A program made the translations under genes and the position numbers. Shown piece by piece: positions 26,627-34,548 of a stretch of DNA of 54,191 nucleotides; the first letter of the stretch is position 1; every line of letters starts with the position of its first letter. The DNA is from Actinomycetes bacterium. GTDB lineage: Bacteria; Actinomycetota; Acidimicrobiia; Acidimicrobiales; SZUA-35. A model generated the notes under the pieces. That model saw only the letters and a list, made by a program, of their open reading frames with translations. It was not told where the DNA came from and ran no database searches. The stretch is taken from the NCBI GenBank assembly GCA_024280015.1, contig JAJRQY010000154.1:1-54191 (forward strand), given 5' to 3'.

Positions 26627-26635
26627 CTAGCCCAA

Positions 26636-26658
26636 CGCTGCTCGCCCGGCGGGCAGCG
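26636..26658 (+). terminator. Intercistronic hairpin between tmoD and tmoE
   Basis: CGCTGCTCGC, loop CCG, GCGGGCAGCG forms a 10-pair stem with one T-G wobble, nine bases after the tmoD stop. No T-run follows. A processing or stoichiometry-setting hairpin is more likely than a true terminator, because tmoE and tmoF must be co-expressed with tmoA-D. Confidence 0.55.
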
Positions 26659-26696
26659 AACAAGACACCGACCCCCCCTCGAGAAGGAAAACGTCC

Positions 26697-27686
26697 ATGA
26701 CTAGCGTCGAACCACTCAAACCACTACGAACCTGGAGTCACCTCGCCGACAAGCGGCGGCGCCCTACCGAGTACGAGATCGTCTCCACTAATCTCCACTA
26801 CCGCCAGAACAATCCAGACTCCCCGTGGGAGCTCGACCCCGACATCCACATGAACAAGTGGTACCGCCAGTATTGCAACGACAGCCCACTGCAGCACGAC
26901 GATTGGGATGCCTTCCGAGACCCGGACCAGCTGGTCTACCGGACCTACAACATTCTCCAGGATGGCCAAGAAACTCATGTCCGCAGCATCTTGGATCAGT
27001 TCAGTGACCGCGAACAGGACTCCGTTTTCTCACAAGAGTGGGTTGAAACGTTGGCTTCGCACTACGCGCCCGCCCGCTACGTTTTCCACACAGTGCAGAT
27101 GGTCTCGGCCTATCTTTCACAAATGGCCCCGGCCAGTACCATTTCAAACTGCACAACGTTTCAGGCTGCTGATTCGGTGCGCTGGTTAACCCATGCTGCC
27201 TACCGGACAGCTGAGCTAGCAAAGTCCCATGACTCGGTTGGTTTCGGAGAAAATGAGCGCCAGCGGTGGGAGAACGACGCCTGTTGGCAGGGCTTCCGAG
27301 AGCTGATGGAGAAGGGTCTCGTCGCTTGGGATTGGGCGGAGTCCTTCACCTTCCTCAACCTGGTAGCCAAGCCTGCCATCGAGGCCACCGTCCTAGGTGG
27401 CTTGTCAACCGTGGCTCAGCAGGAGGGAGATGTGCTGATGACCTTGATGTGTGAGACCCAGCTTCGTGATGCCGAACGGCACCGACGTTGGAGTAGCGCT
27501 CTGGTCGAGATGGCTCTCACCCAAGATGGGAACCTGGCCGTCTTCAACGACTGGCTCGACAAATGGCTCCCGTTGGCCGATGCCGCCATTGATGCGTATT
27601 GTCACGACCTCCCCGAAGGTTCAGATCTTGCACAGTCGGCGAAGAAGAAGGTCAAGGACTTTCACCGCCAACTTGGTCTCGGTTGA
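26697..27686 (+). CDS. tmoE: Toluene monooxygenase hydroxylase, beta subunit
   Basis: A 329-residue beta subunit of the diiron hydroxylase, built like the alpha subunit but lacking the metal ligands. Family features are LKPLRTWSHLADKRRRPTEY at the N-terminus, a helical region with SHYAPARYVFHTVQM, then ADSVRWLTHAAYRTAELAKS and the C-terminal LPLADAAIDAYC. The length agrees with TmoE. AAGGAAAACGTCC provides the ribosome site. The reductase gene begins one base after its stop. Confidence 0.94.
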   Translation: MTSVEPLKPLRTWSHLADKRRRPTEYEIVSTNLHYRQNNPDSPWELDPDIHMNKWYRQYCNDSPLQHDDWDAFRDPDQLVYRTYNILQDGQETHVRSILDQFSDREQDSVFSQEWVETLASHYAPARYVFHTVQMVSAYLSQMAPASTISNCTTFQAADSVRWLTHAAYRTAELAKSHDSVGFGENERQRWENDACWQGFRELMEKGLVAWDWAESFTFLNLVAKPAIEATVLGGLSTVAQQEGDVLMTLMCETQLRDAERHRRWSSALVEMALTQDGNLAVFNDWLDKWLPLADAAIDAYCHDLPEGSDLAQSAKKKVKDFHRQLGLG

Positions 27687-27687
27687 G

Positions 27688-28710
27688 GTGTCCACAGTCC
27701 ACCTGACATCATCAGACGGCACGTTCAACTTCACCCAATCTGACGATGACTACAGCATTCTTCAGGCAGCGCTGCGGAACCAGCTGCCCTTTCCCTATGA
27801 ATGCAATGCTGGCGGCTGCGGCTCATGTCGCTTCATTCCGATGTCTGGCGAGTATGAGACACTCATGGATAGTCCCCCCGGCTTGTCCAAGCGTGACATA
27901 CGGAAAGGGATGCAGTTGGCGTGCCAGACGCGCGCTACAAGCAATATGGAACTCAAAGTCCGTGCTGATGAGGAATGCAGGCCCTCGATCGTGCCTCGAT
28001 TGAGGACAGCAACCCTCGAGTCTTGCCAGACAATCACTCATGACATCGTTGCCATCGGTCTGCGGACAGCTACCGCTGCTCAGTTTCTACCGGGGCAATA
28101 TGCCATCCTCACCAATGGAGAGGGAGTTCGTCGCTGCTACTCAATGAGCAATACCCCGAATGAGGACGGTGCTTGGGAGTTTCAGATCAAGCGAGTGCCA
28201 GGCGGCGCGTTCAGTGACGGAATACTCGATCCGATAGTCGGCGATTCTTACACAATCGATGGGCCATACGGGATGGCCTTTCTGCGGACCGACTCGAATC
28301 GAGACATCTTGTGTGTTGCTGGAGGGTCAGGCCTCTCACCCATGGTTTCGATCATTCGCGGAGTGGCCGCGGAGATGCGCGACTCATCGCCACAGGTACA
28401 TCTCTTCTACGGCGGAAGAACCCCTCGAGATGTTGCCGGAAACAAGCTCACCGAACTCCTAGGGCTTGACTCACTTGACCGCCTGTGTGTGACCTCGGTG
28501 ATATCTGAACCCGAGGATGCGACAAGCCTTGGTTGGGATGGCGAGATCGGCTTCGTTCACGAGTCAGTTGAGAGGAATTTCAGCGTGTCGGTGACTGATA
28601 TGGAGATCTATTTCGCCGGCCCTCCGGCGATGACCGAGGCCCTGCAACGATTGCTCATGATCGATCTTCAGGTTCCCTTCGACCAGATTCACTTCGACCG
28701 GTTCTTCTAG
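27688..28710 (+). CDS. tmoF: Toluene monooxygenase NADH oxidoreductase
   Basis: A 340-residue reductase with an N-terminal plant-type [2Fe-2S] domain and a ferredoxin-NADP-reductase-like FAD/NAD domain. Cluster ligands are in YECNAGGCGSCRF and LACQT. The FAD motif is RRCYSMSN. NAD-binding segments are CVAGGSGLSPMVSIIRG and YFAGPPAM. TmoF of T4MO is 326 residues. The start at GTG 27688 gives MSTVHLTSSDG and sits one base after the tmoE stop; no better start was seen. It is the only flavin reductase in the aromatic operon, so it may also serve the orphan Rieske oxygenase. Confidence 0.92.
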   Translation: MSTVHLTSSDGTFNFTQSDDDYSILQAALRNQLPFPYECNAGGCGSCRFIPMSGEYETLMDSPPGLSKRDIRKGMQLACQTRATSNMELKVRADEECRPSIVPRLRTATLESCQTITHDIVAIGLRTATAAQFLPGQYAILTNGEGVRRCYSMSNTPNEDGAWEFQIKRVPGGAFSDGILDPIVGDSYTIDGPYGMAFLRTDSNRDILCVAGGSGLSPMVSIIRGVAAEMRDSSPQVHLFYGGRTPRDVAGNKLTELLGLDSLDRLCVTSVISEPEDATSLGWDGEIGFVHESVERNFSVSVTDMEIYFAGPPAMTEALQRLLMIDLQVPFDQIHFDRFF

Positions 28711-28720
28711 CACAACTCTG

Positions 28721-29194
28721 CTAACGCTGGCCCAGACCAAGCAGGTCCGCTATCTCGCGCCACGAAGCCTCAGGGTTGACCAGGTCGAACAACACGGTGG
28801 CTAGTCCTACTCCCATTGCTCCCGCAATGTTGTCGGGTTCGTCATCGACGAACAACGTTCTTGCGGCATCAACTCCGGTGGCCAGAAGCGCACGTTGATA
28901 GGCGCGCCGATCAGGTTTGAAAATTCGGTTGTCCGAGCAGGCAACAACATGGTCCACGGTCTGGAGAAACCTCCTAGATTCCGGCCATGACATATCAATT
29001 TCGTTGCTCAACACTGCAACCACAAGACCTTTCTCCCGGGCCTCCCCAACGATTCGGATGCACGCATCCCGAACATGCTGAAGTATCTCTAACCCAGATG
29101 CCGAGGCCTTCAGGTATTCGTCATGACTTGGGGTGCACACGCCTCCAAAATCCAAGAGGAGGAGATCGAAGTCCCCGGCAACACTCATCGCCAT
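28721..29194 (-). CDS. HAD-superfamily hydrolase (short paralogue)
   Basis: A 157-residue HAD protein with all four motifs: LLLDFGGVCTPS, then VLSNE, the motif III Lys in IFKPDRRAY, and LFVDDEPDNIAG. It shares the opening LLLD(L/F)GGVC and the ending (D/N)(I/V)AG...LFDL with the 217-residue HAD protein at 9775-10428 but lacks most of the cap domain. The two paralogues bracket the aromatic operon, both on the minus strand. Convergent with tmoF. Substrate unknown; two adjacent Met codons leave the start uncertain by two residues. Confidence 0.8.
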   Translation of the reverse strand: MAMSVAGDFDLLLLDFGGVCTPSHDEYLKASASGLEILQHVRDACIRIVGEAREKGLVVAVLSNEIDMSWPESRRFLQTVDHVVACSDNRIFKPDRRAYQRALLATGVDAARTLFVDDEPDNIAGAMGVGLATVLFDLVNPEASWREIADLLGLGQR

Positions 29195-29481
29195 AGTCCA
29201 TATCCTGGAGGAATCCGAAGGTCTTTGGCCATAGCCAAGTCTACCGGTGAAGCCCTACTGGATCTCCTGACCCCGGGCAGCTGTCGCGATGCCCTGTGAC
29301 TTTCTCTGGCTCACCGGTACCCAAGCAGCGGAATCTATGACTAGCCTCAGCAAACACGCTAGGAGAAAGAAATCGGTAGGGCAGACTTTGTGGCCAGCAC
29401 CAAGCAAGAAATGGAGCATGCGGGAATGTTCCCTTGTCCATGGCCACCAGCCTTTCTTGGCCAGGACATCCGAGTGTGACA

Positions 29482-30510
29482 ATGCAGGTGTTCCAAACCA
29501 GTTCCAACAGATTCGGCGAAATAGCTGGCCTGATGGCTTGTCTGATCTTGGTGACGAGCTGCACCTTGGGCCAAGCTGTTAGCGGACCCGACCATGCCGC
29601 CGCTCTTACTAACGGCGAGCAGCCGACCATCATGGTCACCATGGACATCTGGGCTGACGTTGTGGCCAATGTGGCCTGCCAGGATGACCCCGCAGCTGCC
29701 CAGCCAGATTCTGCAGTCCGTATTGAGACCCTTATCCCGCCAGGGTCTGATCCCCACGGATTCGAAGCCTCGCTTCGCGATCGGACCGACCTCGGGCAGG
29801 CCTCGCTGATTGTCAGCAACGGGCTGGGCCTTGAAGAGTCACTGGAACAAACCGTCGAATCAGCAGAGGCCGATGGTGTACCCGTCCTTCGAATTGGCGA
29901 CCACCTGGACCTCGCCGACCGTGGCGAACCAACCTCATCAGATCAGGAAGCCGAAGGTGCTGGCCACCATCACCACGAGGGTGCTGATCCACATATCTGG
30001 TTGGACCCCTCGCTTGTCGCCGCCGCCGTGCCAGAGATTGCTGAACACCTGATCACCCACGCGGGCCTGGATCCTGAGGCGGTGGAACAATGTGCTGAGG
30101 ACTACCGCCAAGAACTCATTGGATTGGATCACAACATCAGCAAGACCTTGGCCAAGATTCCAACCGAACAACGCAACCTGGTGACCAATCACGACTCGTT
30201 GGGCTACTTCGCCAAGAGGTATGACCTTAACGTCATTGGAACCGTTATTCCGTCGTCGTCATCACTGGCAGAAGCCAGTCCAGCGACCATCGAAAAACTG
30301 GCCAGACTCATCACCAAAACCGGCACCCCGGCAATCTTTAGTGAGGCTCAGCAGTCAAACCAAGATGCGGTATCCCTTTCTCAGAGACTCGGCGTCACCC
30401 TTGTACCGCTACAAACCTCATCGCTCGGCAATCCTGATTCGGCCTCTTCCACCTATCTCGGGTGGCTTCAACAACTGGCTGATCAGATCGTCCACGGACT
30501 CACGCAATAG
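29482..30510 (+). CDS. Zinc/manganese ABC transporter substrate-binding lipoprotein (ZnuA-like)
   Basis: A 342-residue cluster A-I metal-binding receptor from the ATG at 29482. The N-terminus MQVFQTSSNRF leads to a lipobox LILVTSC. The acidic His-rich loop GHHHHEGADPHIWLDP is the mark of zinc-binding members and supplies metal ligands. VTNHDSLGYFAKRY and GTPAIFSEAQQS are the remaining ligand regions. No cognate ATPase or permease gene adjoins it, so it is an orphan receptor that must work with components encoded elsewhere. The 287-base gap before it holds no gene I can support. It is followed 25 bases later by an EamA transporter. Confidence 0.88.
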   Translation: MQVFQTSSNRFGEIAGLMACLILVTSCTLGQAVSGPDHAAALTNGEQPTIMVTMDIWADVVANVACQDDPAAAQPDSAVRIETLIPPGSDPHGFEASLRDRTDLGQASLIVSNGLGLEESLEQTVESAEADGVPVLRIGDHLDLADRGEPTSSDQEAEGAGHHHHEGADPHIWLDPSLVAAAVPEIAEHLITHAGLDPEAVEQCAEDYRQELIGLDHNISKTLAKIPTEQRNLVTNHDSLGYFAKRYDLNVIGTVIPSSSSLAEASPATIEKLARLITKTGTPAIFSEAQQSNQDAVSLSQRLGVTLVPLQTSSLGNPDSASSTYLGWLQQLADQIVHGLTQ

Positions 30511-30535
30511 CCGTGCAACCAATGGATTCCAACTC

Positions 30536-31399
30536 GTGAATACTGCGATCGCCCTTTCCTTGCTGGCTGGCTGCGGCTGGGCCATCAACATTGTGCTCGT
30601 ACGTTGGTCCCTGGACCGCACCTCCGCTCCGCCATTGGTCGGTGCGTTGGTTGGTCTTGGCACAGCCGCAATCTTGGTCAGCATCGTTGCCTTGATCAGT
30701 TCTCAACCATTCCCCGATGCCACAACCATTGGCAAGTTTGCCCTGGTAGGAGCAATCGCCCCCGGCAGCTCTCAGGGCCTGTTTGTTTCTGCTATCGGAG
30801 CAATCGGAACCTCACGAAGCTCGGTCTTGGTTAGCACCAATCCCATGGTTTCGGTCTTGCTGGCCATGATTCTCCTCAACGAAGACTGGCAAGTCGTTGT
30901 TATTGTTGGAACGCTTCTGACTGTTGCCGGTGGTGCGCTCATCAGCTGGGAACCCGGGATCGGATTTCGCCAGATCGGTGTGGTATTGGCGCTGGCTACT
31001 GCCTTCACTTTTGGGGTTCGAGATGTGGTCGCTCGACAGTTCTCCACCACATCAGACGTGTCCTCCATCTGGTCCGCCGCCATTGTCCTGAGCACAGCTT
31101 CACTGGTCGTCGCCGGAATCGCTCTGGTTCAGCGGCGCCGAAAAATCGGCAACGACATCAAAACAGCCCTTCCCGAGTTTGCCCTTTCGGGTGTCGCCAT
31201 CGCCATTGCTCTCACATCCTTGTTCGGCGCCATCAACCGGGGGCAGATCAGCCTTGTCGCCCCCCTGTCCAATGCTGCTCAGAGCTTGGCCGTCGTCGCC
31301 CTTGGGACCGTAGTCTTTGGGGCAAGAGAGCGAACCAATCGAATCCTTATCGCCCTGGTCCTGGTTGTCATAGGTGGAGCCCTAATCACCACCGCGTGA
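30536..31399 (+). CDS. EamA-family (DMT) transporter
   Basis: A 287-residue membrane protein of the drug/metabolite transporter superfamily, with about ten hydrophobic segments forming two EamA halves: IALSLLAGCGWAINIVLVRW, and later GVVLALATAFTFGVRDVVAR. A GTG at 30536 is the only sensible start after the ZnuA stop. Substrate unknown. It is convergent with the ACT-domain gene, with only one base between the stops. Confidence 0.85.
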   Translation: MNTAIALSLLAGCGWAINIVLVRWSLDRTSAPPLVGALVGLGTAAILVSIVALISSQPFPDATTIGKFALVGAIAPGSSQGLFVSAIGAIGTSRSSVLVSTNPMVSVLLAMILLNEDWQVVVIVGTLLTVAGGALISWEPGIGFRQIGVVLALATAFTFGVRDVVARQFSTTSDVSSIWSAAIVLSTASLVVAGIALVQRRRKIGNDIKTALPEFALSGVAIAIALTSLFGAINRGQISLVAPLSNAAQSLAVVALGTVVFGARERTNRILIALVLVVIGGALITTA

Positions 31400-31400
31400 A

Positions 31401-31931
31401 CTACCCCGTAGGTTCGTCGGTGAGCTCGATATCCACCAACAACTCATCGGCCAGTTTATCCATTGTCTCATCCAGGTCTTGAAGCGTCAGTCCAATCGGA
31501 GCACGCAGCTTGGCGGTAGCCCGAAAGATTTGTCCCCCCGACATAGGGGCGCTGCTGGTTTCGGTGCTCAACTCCTCGATGCTCACCCCGCAGGCAGCAA
31601 GGGCGTGGGAAATATCGTGGATGATGCCGGGATGATCTGGTCCAACCAATTCGAGCGAAAGCACGGTTGATTCGTCCTCCGCTGGGCTAGAGCTTGCGTC
31701 GGATGCCGTGATGTCTAGGAGGCCCTGTTTCTTCAACGGCTCCAAGCTTTCAAGCAAGCCCGCGACCTTCTGGTCCGGTACCGAAATCAGTACAATTCCA
31801 GCGAACTTTCCTGCCAAGCGAGCCATCTGGCTGGTGTCCCAGTTGCCTTCATGGTCAGCGACAACGCCAGACAACGCATCGACCAGGCCCGACTGATCAT
31901 CACCAATCACCGTCAGCACAAGTTTAGCCAT
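31401..31931 (-). CDS. ACT-domain regulator (GcvR-like)
   Basis: A 176-residue protein made of two ACT domains: KLVLTVIGDDQSGLVDALSG (N-terminal half) and LSLELVGPDHPGIIHDISHA (from about residue 92). This is the GcvR-like layout, in which paired ACT domains sense amino acids and regulate without binding DNA directly. The start was set at 31931 (MAKLVLTV). An acidic, Ser-rich linker joins the two domains. The partner and effector are unknown here. Confidence 0.83.
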   Translation of the reverse strand: MAKLVLTVIGDDQSGLVDALSGVVADHEGNWDTSQMARLAGKFAGIVLISVPDQKVAGLLESLEPLKKQGLLDITASDASSSPAEDESTVLSLELVGPDHPGIIHDISHALAACGVSIEELSTETSSAPMSGGQIFRATAKLRAPIGLTLQDLDETMDKLADELLVDIELTDEPTG

Positions 31932-32060
31932 GGACCAGATGTTACAACATCGGCGGCCAAGCAACGGTCAAATGACTGGTGCCCTAGACGCAGCCAACCT
32001 CGGCAACGTGGAACGCCCCAAGGACTGCAGCTGCGGTCATCGCTGGCGATGCCTGACAGG

Positions 32061-32831
32061 CTACTTCTGCACAACTGCTGGAGGCATCTTCTTGATCTCC
32101 GCTTCTATCCATTCCTTCGCTTTGTCATTTACTTGACCAGGATCTAAGCCTGCCACGCTAAATGGTTCACCGATGCTCACCGTAATCGTGCCCGGGAACT
32201 TCACATAACTCTGGCGAGGCCAGCATTGCCCCGCGTTGTGCGCCACAGGGTAGATCAGATATTCCTCACCGTCTTCAGCGTTCTGCGCACAATGGTCGGC
32301 AAGCAAGGCGCCACCCATTCGATAGCGCTCTGTTTCCCCAGGATTCACCCGCGTTCCTTCGGGAAAAATCCCGACCCAACGACCATCATCCAAATGGATT
32401 TTCCCCTTAGTTTTGATTTGGTCAATTGCGGACCGTCCGCCTTTTCGGTCGATAGCTATTGGCTTTATGCTCGCCAAAGCCCAACCAAAGAAAGGTATCT
32501 TGAATAACTCTTCCTTCACCACCCAAGAAACAGATGGAAAAATGGTAGGGATGAACAAGGTTTCCCAATTTGATTGATGATTGATCAAGAGAATACCGTT
32601 GCGCGCCAGATCAACGTTGTCTTCCCCCCATACATCGTACTCAACACCACAACAAGTCTTAATCCACCAAATATTGAAGTATGTCCAAGGCAACAATACT
32701 TTGTAGCTAGTTTTGTGAGAAAGTGGTAGTAGAAATACAGACGTAATTCCAACTAAAAGTGTACTAATAGCGAACCCAACCCAGAACAGAGTTGCGCGTA
32801 CATAGAGCAGGGGTCTATTCACCGACTGCAC
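32061..32831 (-). CDS. plsC: 1-acyl-sn-glycerol-3-phosphate acyltransferase
   Basis: A 256-residue membrane acyltransferase that makes phosphatidic acid. An N-terminal membrane anchor is followed by NHQSNWET (HX4D motif with Glu in place of Asp), then KPIAIDRKG, IFPEGTR and YPVAHNAG. The sequence, including KEELFKIPFFGWALA, is typical of gammaproteobacterial PlsC. The 5' half is markedly AT-rich: about 35-37% G+C at 32641-32760, against GC-rich neighbours. Both points suggest acquisition from another lineage. It is followed closely by a methyltransferase-type gene upstream on the same strand. Confidence 0.9.
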   Translation of the reverse strand: MQSVNRPLLYVRATLFWVGFAISTLLVGITSVFLLPLSHKTSYKVLLPWTYFNIWWIKTCCGVEYDVWGEDNVDLARNGILLINHQSNWETLFIPTIFPSVSWVVKEELFKIPFFGWALASIKPIAIDRKGGRSAIDQIKTKGKIHLDDGRWVGIFPEGTRVNPGETERYRMGGALLADHCAQNAEDGEEYLIYPVAHNAGQCWPRQSYVKFPGTITVSIGEPFSVAGLDPGQVNDKAKEWIEAEIKKMPPAVVQK

Positions 32832-32839
32832 TTATCGGG

Positions 32840-33484
32840 CTAGGAATCATTCAACGAGCTTCCCGTCGATCCAGGATTGAGTGCACGGCCTACATGGATG
32901 TATGACCAAGGGCCTGGACCCTTGCCATACCCACTCTCGTGCCAGTCCATTTCGAACCCAGCTTGCCGAAGAAGCTCAGGATGGTTTCGACTGACGTGGC
33001 AGCCATCAAAGAGTCGCTTCTGAACCGGGTCGATCCGAAACTGCCAGCGTTGAGTTGAAGGATCTTCGGCCAAACCGTGTTCGGCAAAATGCAAGAAGCC
33101 ACCGGGCTTGATGACTCGGCGAAGCTCAGACAAAGCCATTGCGGCGTCCGGAATGGTGCACAGGCTGAAGGTCAACAGCCCGGCATCGCAAGAGTCATCA
33201 GGCAAGGGAATGGCTTGCCCATCCAGGCCAATGAAGTCGACCTCGATCGAGGAATTGGTCAAACGATCTACCGCCAACTTCTGCCCGAGCACAGCCGGAT
33301 CAACGGCATAGACCTTTGTAACCTCGGCCGGGTAGTAGGGCAGGTTCGCACCAGAACCAAATCCAGGCTCGACTACGACTCCGGCCAAGCCGGTCACCGC
33401 CTTCTTTCTCCACCGACCAACCGAAGCCGAGCTGCATGCCCGGTCAACGAGGCGAGGAAGAACCTGATCACGATAGATACCCAC
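32840..33484 (-). CDS. Class I SAM-dependent methyltransferase
   Basis: A 214-residue methyltransferase from a GTG at 33484 (MGIYRDQVLPRL), which matches the family N-terminus; a TTG at 33550 would add 22 basic residues but lacks support. The SAM-binding motif I is VVVEPGFGSGANLPYYP, followed by VYAVDP, SLCTIPDAAMALSELRRVIK and PGGFLHFAEHG. This is the METTL7/UbiE-like group. The substrate is unknown. It sits eight bases upstream of plsC in the same direction, so a lipid-related role is possible but unproven. Confidence 0.82.
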   Translation of the reverse strand: MGIYRDQVLPRLVDRACSSASVGRWRKKAVTGLAGVVVEPGFGSGANLPYYPAEVTKVYAVDPAVLGQKLAVDRLTNSSIEVDFIGLDGQAIPLPDDSCDAGLLTFSLCTIPDAAMALSELRRVIKPGGFLHFAEHGLAEDPSTQRWQFRIDPVQKRLFDGCHVSRNHPELLRQAGFEMDWHESGYGKGPGPWSYIHVGRALNPGSTGSSLNDS

Positions 33485-33566
33485 CAGGTGAGTCTGGCAG
33501 AACAAACACCAAAATGCTTTGTGCCTCCTCAATGCTCTGTGACTCCTCAACGGTCAGACGTATGGA

Positions 33567-34427
33567 TCAGCCAACGATGATGAAGGTCAACCCAATGATG
33601 GTTCCGAGGAGTCCAACCCCCTGCCACCACCGAACCCTGGTCCCGTCAATCAGATAGCCGGCGACAATGGCCACTGCCGCGTACTGGGAGCCAACCACCG
33701 AAACGGCGCTCAACGATCCACGCTGAGCAGCTAGGGCGAAGGTGATCAATCCGGCCGACCCGAACAGTCCGGCGGTTGCCGGCAACCGGCGAGCCCCACG
33801 AACTGGGAGTGCTCGTTGGCCGGTAAGACGAGCCATAGAGATCGCCACGATCAAGGAAACCAGCCGCTGAGGTAGAACTGGCCAGAGTCCTGACGCGCTG
33901 GATGTCTCGGCCAACAAGATCAGCATGGCGCCATAGCAAAGACCCGAGCCAGTAGCCAACATCACTCCCTTCAAGATCTCCCCCTTGAGATCAGGAGAGA
34001 ACGAGGTAAGCCCCAACGAGAGAATTCCGACCACCACTCCAACAATCAAGAGGCCGCTCACTACTGACCCATTAATCGCCAGATCAACAGCGACTGGCGC
34101 CACCACCGAAACCATTCCCGTGATGGGCAAGGCAATACCGACAGAGGACTCGGTGTAGGCGAGGTACAACAGGATGAGGGCAAAGCCATTGAACAATCCC
34201 GAGAGAGCACCGTAGACGACGTCGGCCTGATCCCATGTGCTGGGAATGAGCCCGGCAGCGAGTCCAAAAATGACGAGAACTAGGCCACTAGCGAAGTAGG
34301 CGACAGTGATTTCCACCGCTCTGGTTGATCGTGTTTCACGACCGGAAACGGTTTCGCCCAATCCAATGAAGAGGGATGTGAGAGCTGCCAGAGCGATAGC
34401 CACAACCGAGCGTATGCCGCCCGGCAA
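33567..34427 (-). CDS. EamA-family (DMT) transporter, second
   Basis: A 286-residue ten-span membrane protein of the drug/metabolite transporter superfamily. Repeated halves are visible: VVYGALSGLFNGFALILLYL, then AYTESSVGIALPITGM in the first, and LFGSAGLITFALAAQRGSL, then VVGSQYAAVAIVAGYLIDG in the second. It is divergent from the discoidin-like lipoprotein gene and only distantly similar to the EamA protein at 30536. Substrate unknown. Confidence 0.83.
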   Translation of the reverse strand: MPGGIRSVVAIALAALTSLFIGLGETVSGRETRSTRAVEITVAYFASGLVLVIFGLAAGLIPSTWDQADVVYGALSGLFNGFALILLYLAYTESSVGIALPITGMVSVVAPVAVDLAINGSVVSGLLIVGVVVGILSLGLTSFSPDLKGEILKGVMLATGSGLCYGAMLILLAETSSASGLWPVLPQRLVSLIVAISMARLTGQRALPVRGARRLPATAGLFGSAGLITFALAAQRGSLSAVSVVGSQYAAVAIVAGYLIDGTRVRWWQGVGLLGTIIGLTFIIVG

Positions 34428-34548
34428 GGAAACCCCAGGACAACTCTAAGCCGTTACCTCCCATGGCCTCTTGTGACCAATCCACTCACGAGTGTGTCAT
34501 ACCTCAATAACACCGCGAACATCCGTGACCCCGACAGGGAGACCCTTT

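Noticed and set aside
27451-27687. Longer N-terminus for TmoF
   Set aside because: The extra 79 codons lie inside tmoE in another frame and encode a basic, Ser-rich peptide unlike any reductase; the GTG at 27688 gives the family N-terminus.
24106-28710. Soluble methane, propane or phenol-hydroxylase type monooxygenase
   Set aside because: The gene order and the presence of a Rieske ferredoxin and an 84-residue gamma subunit are those of toluene-4-monooxygenase. TmoA aligns with T4MO at every ligand.
29195-29481. Small RNA, riboswitch or Zur box before the ZnuA-like gene
   Set aside because: No convincing hairpin, no metal-riboswitch core and no AT-rich Zur dyad could be seen; only the start region of the lipoprotein is supported.
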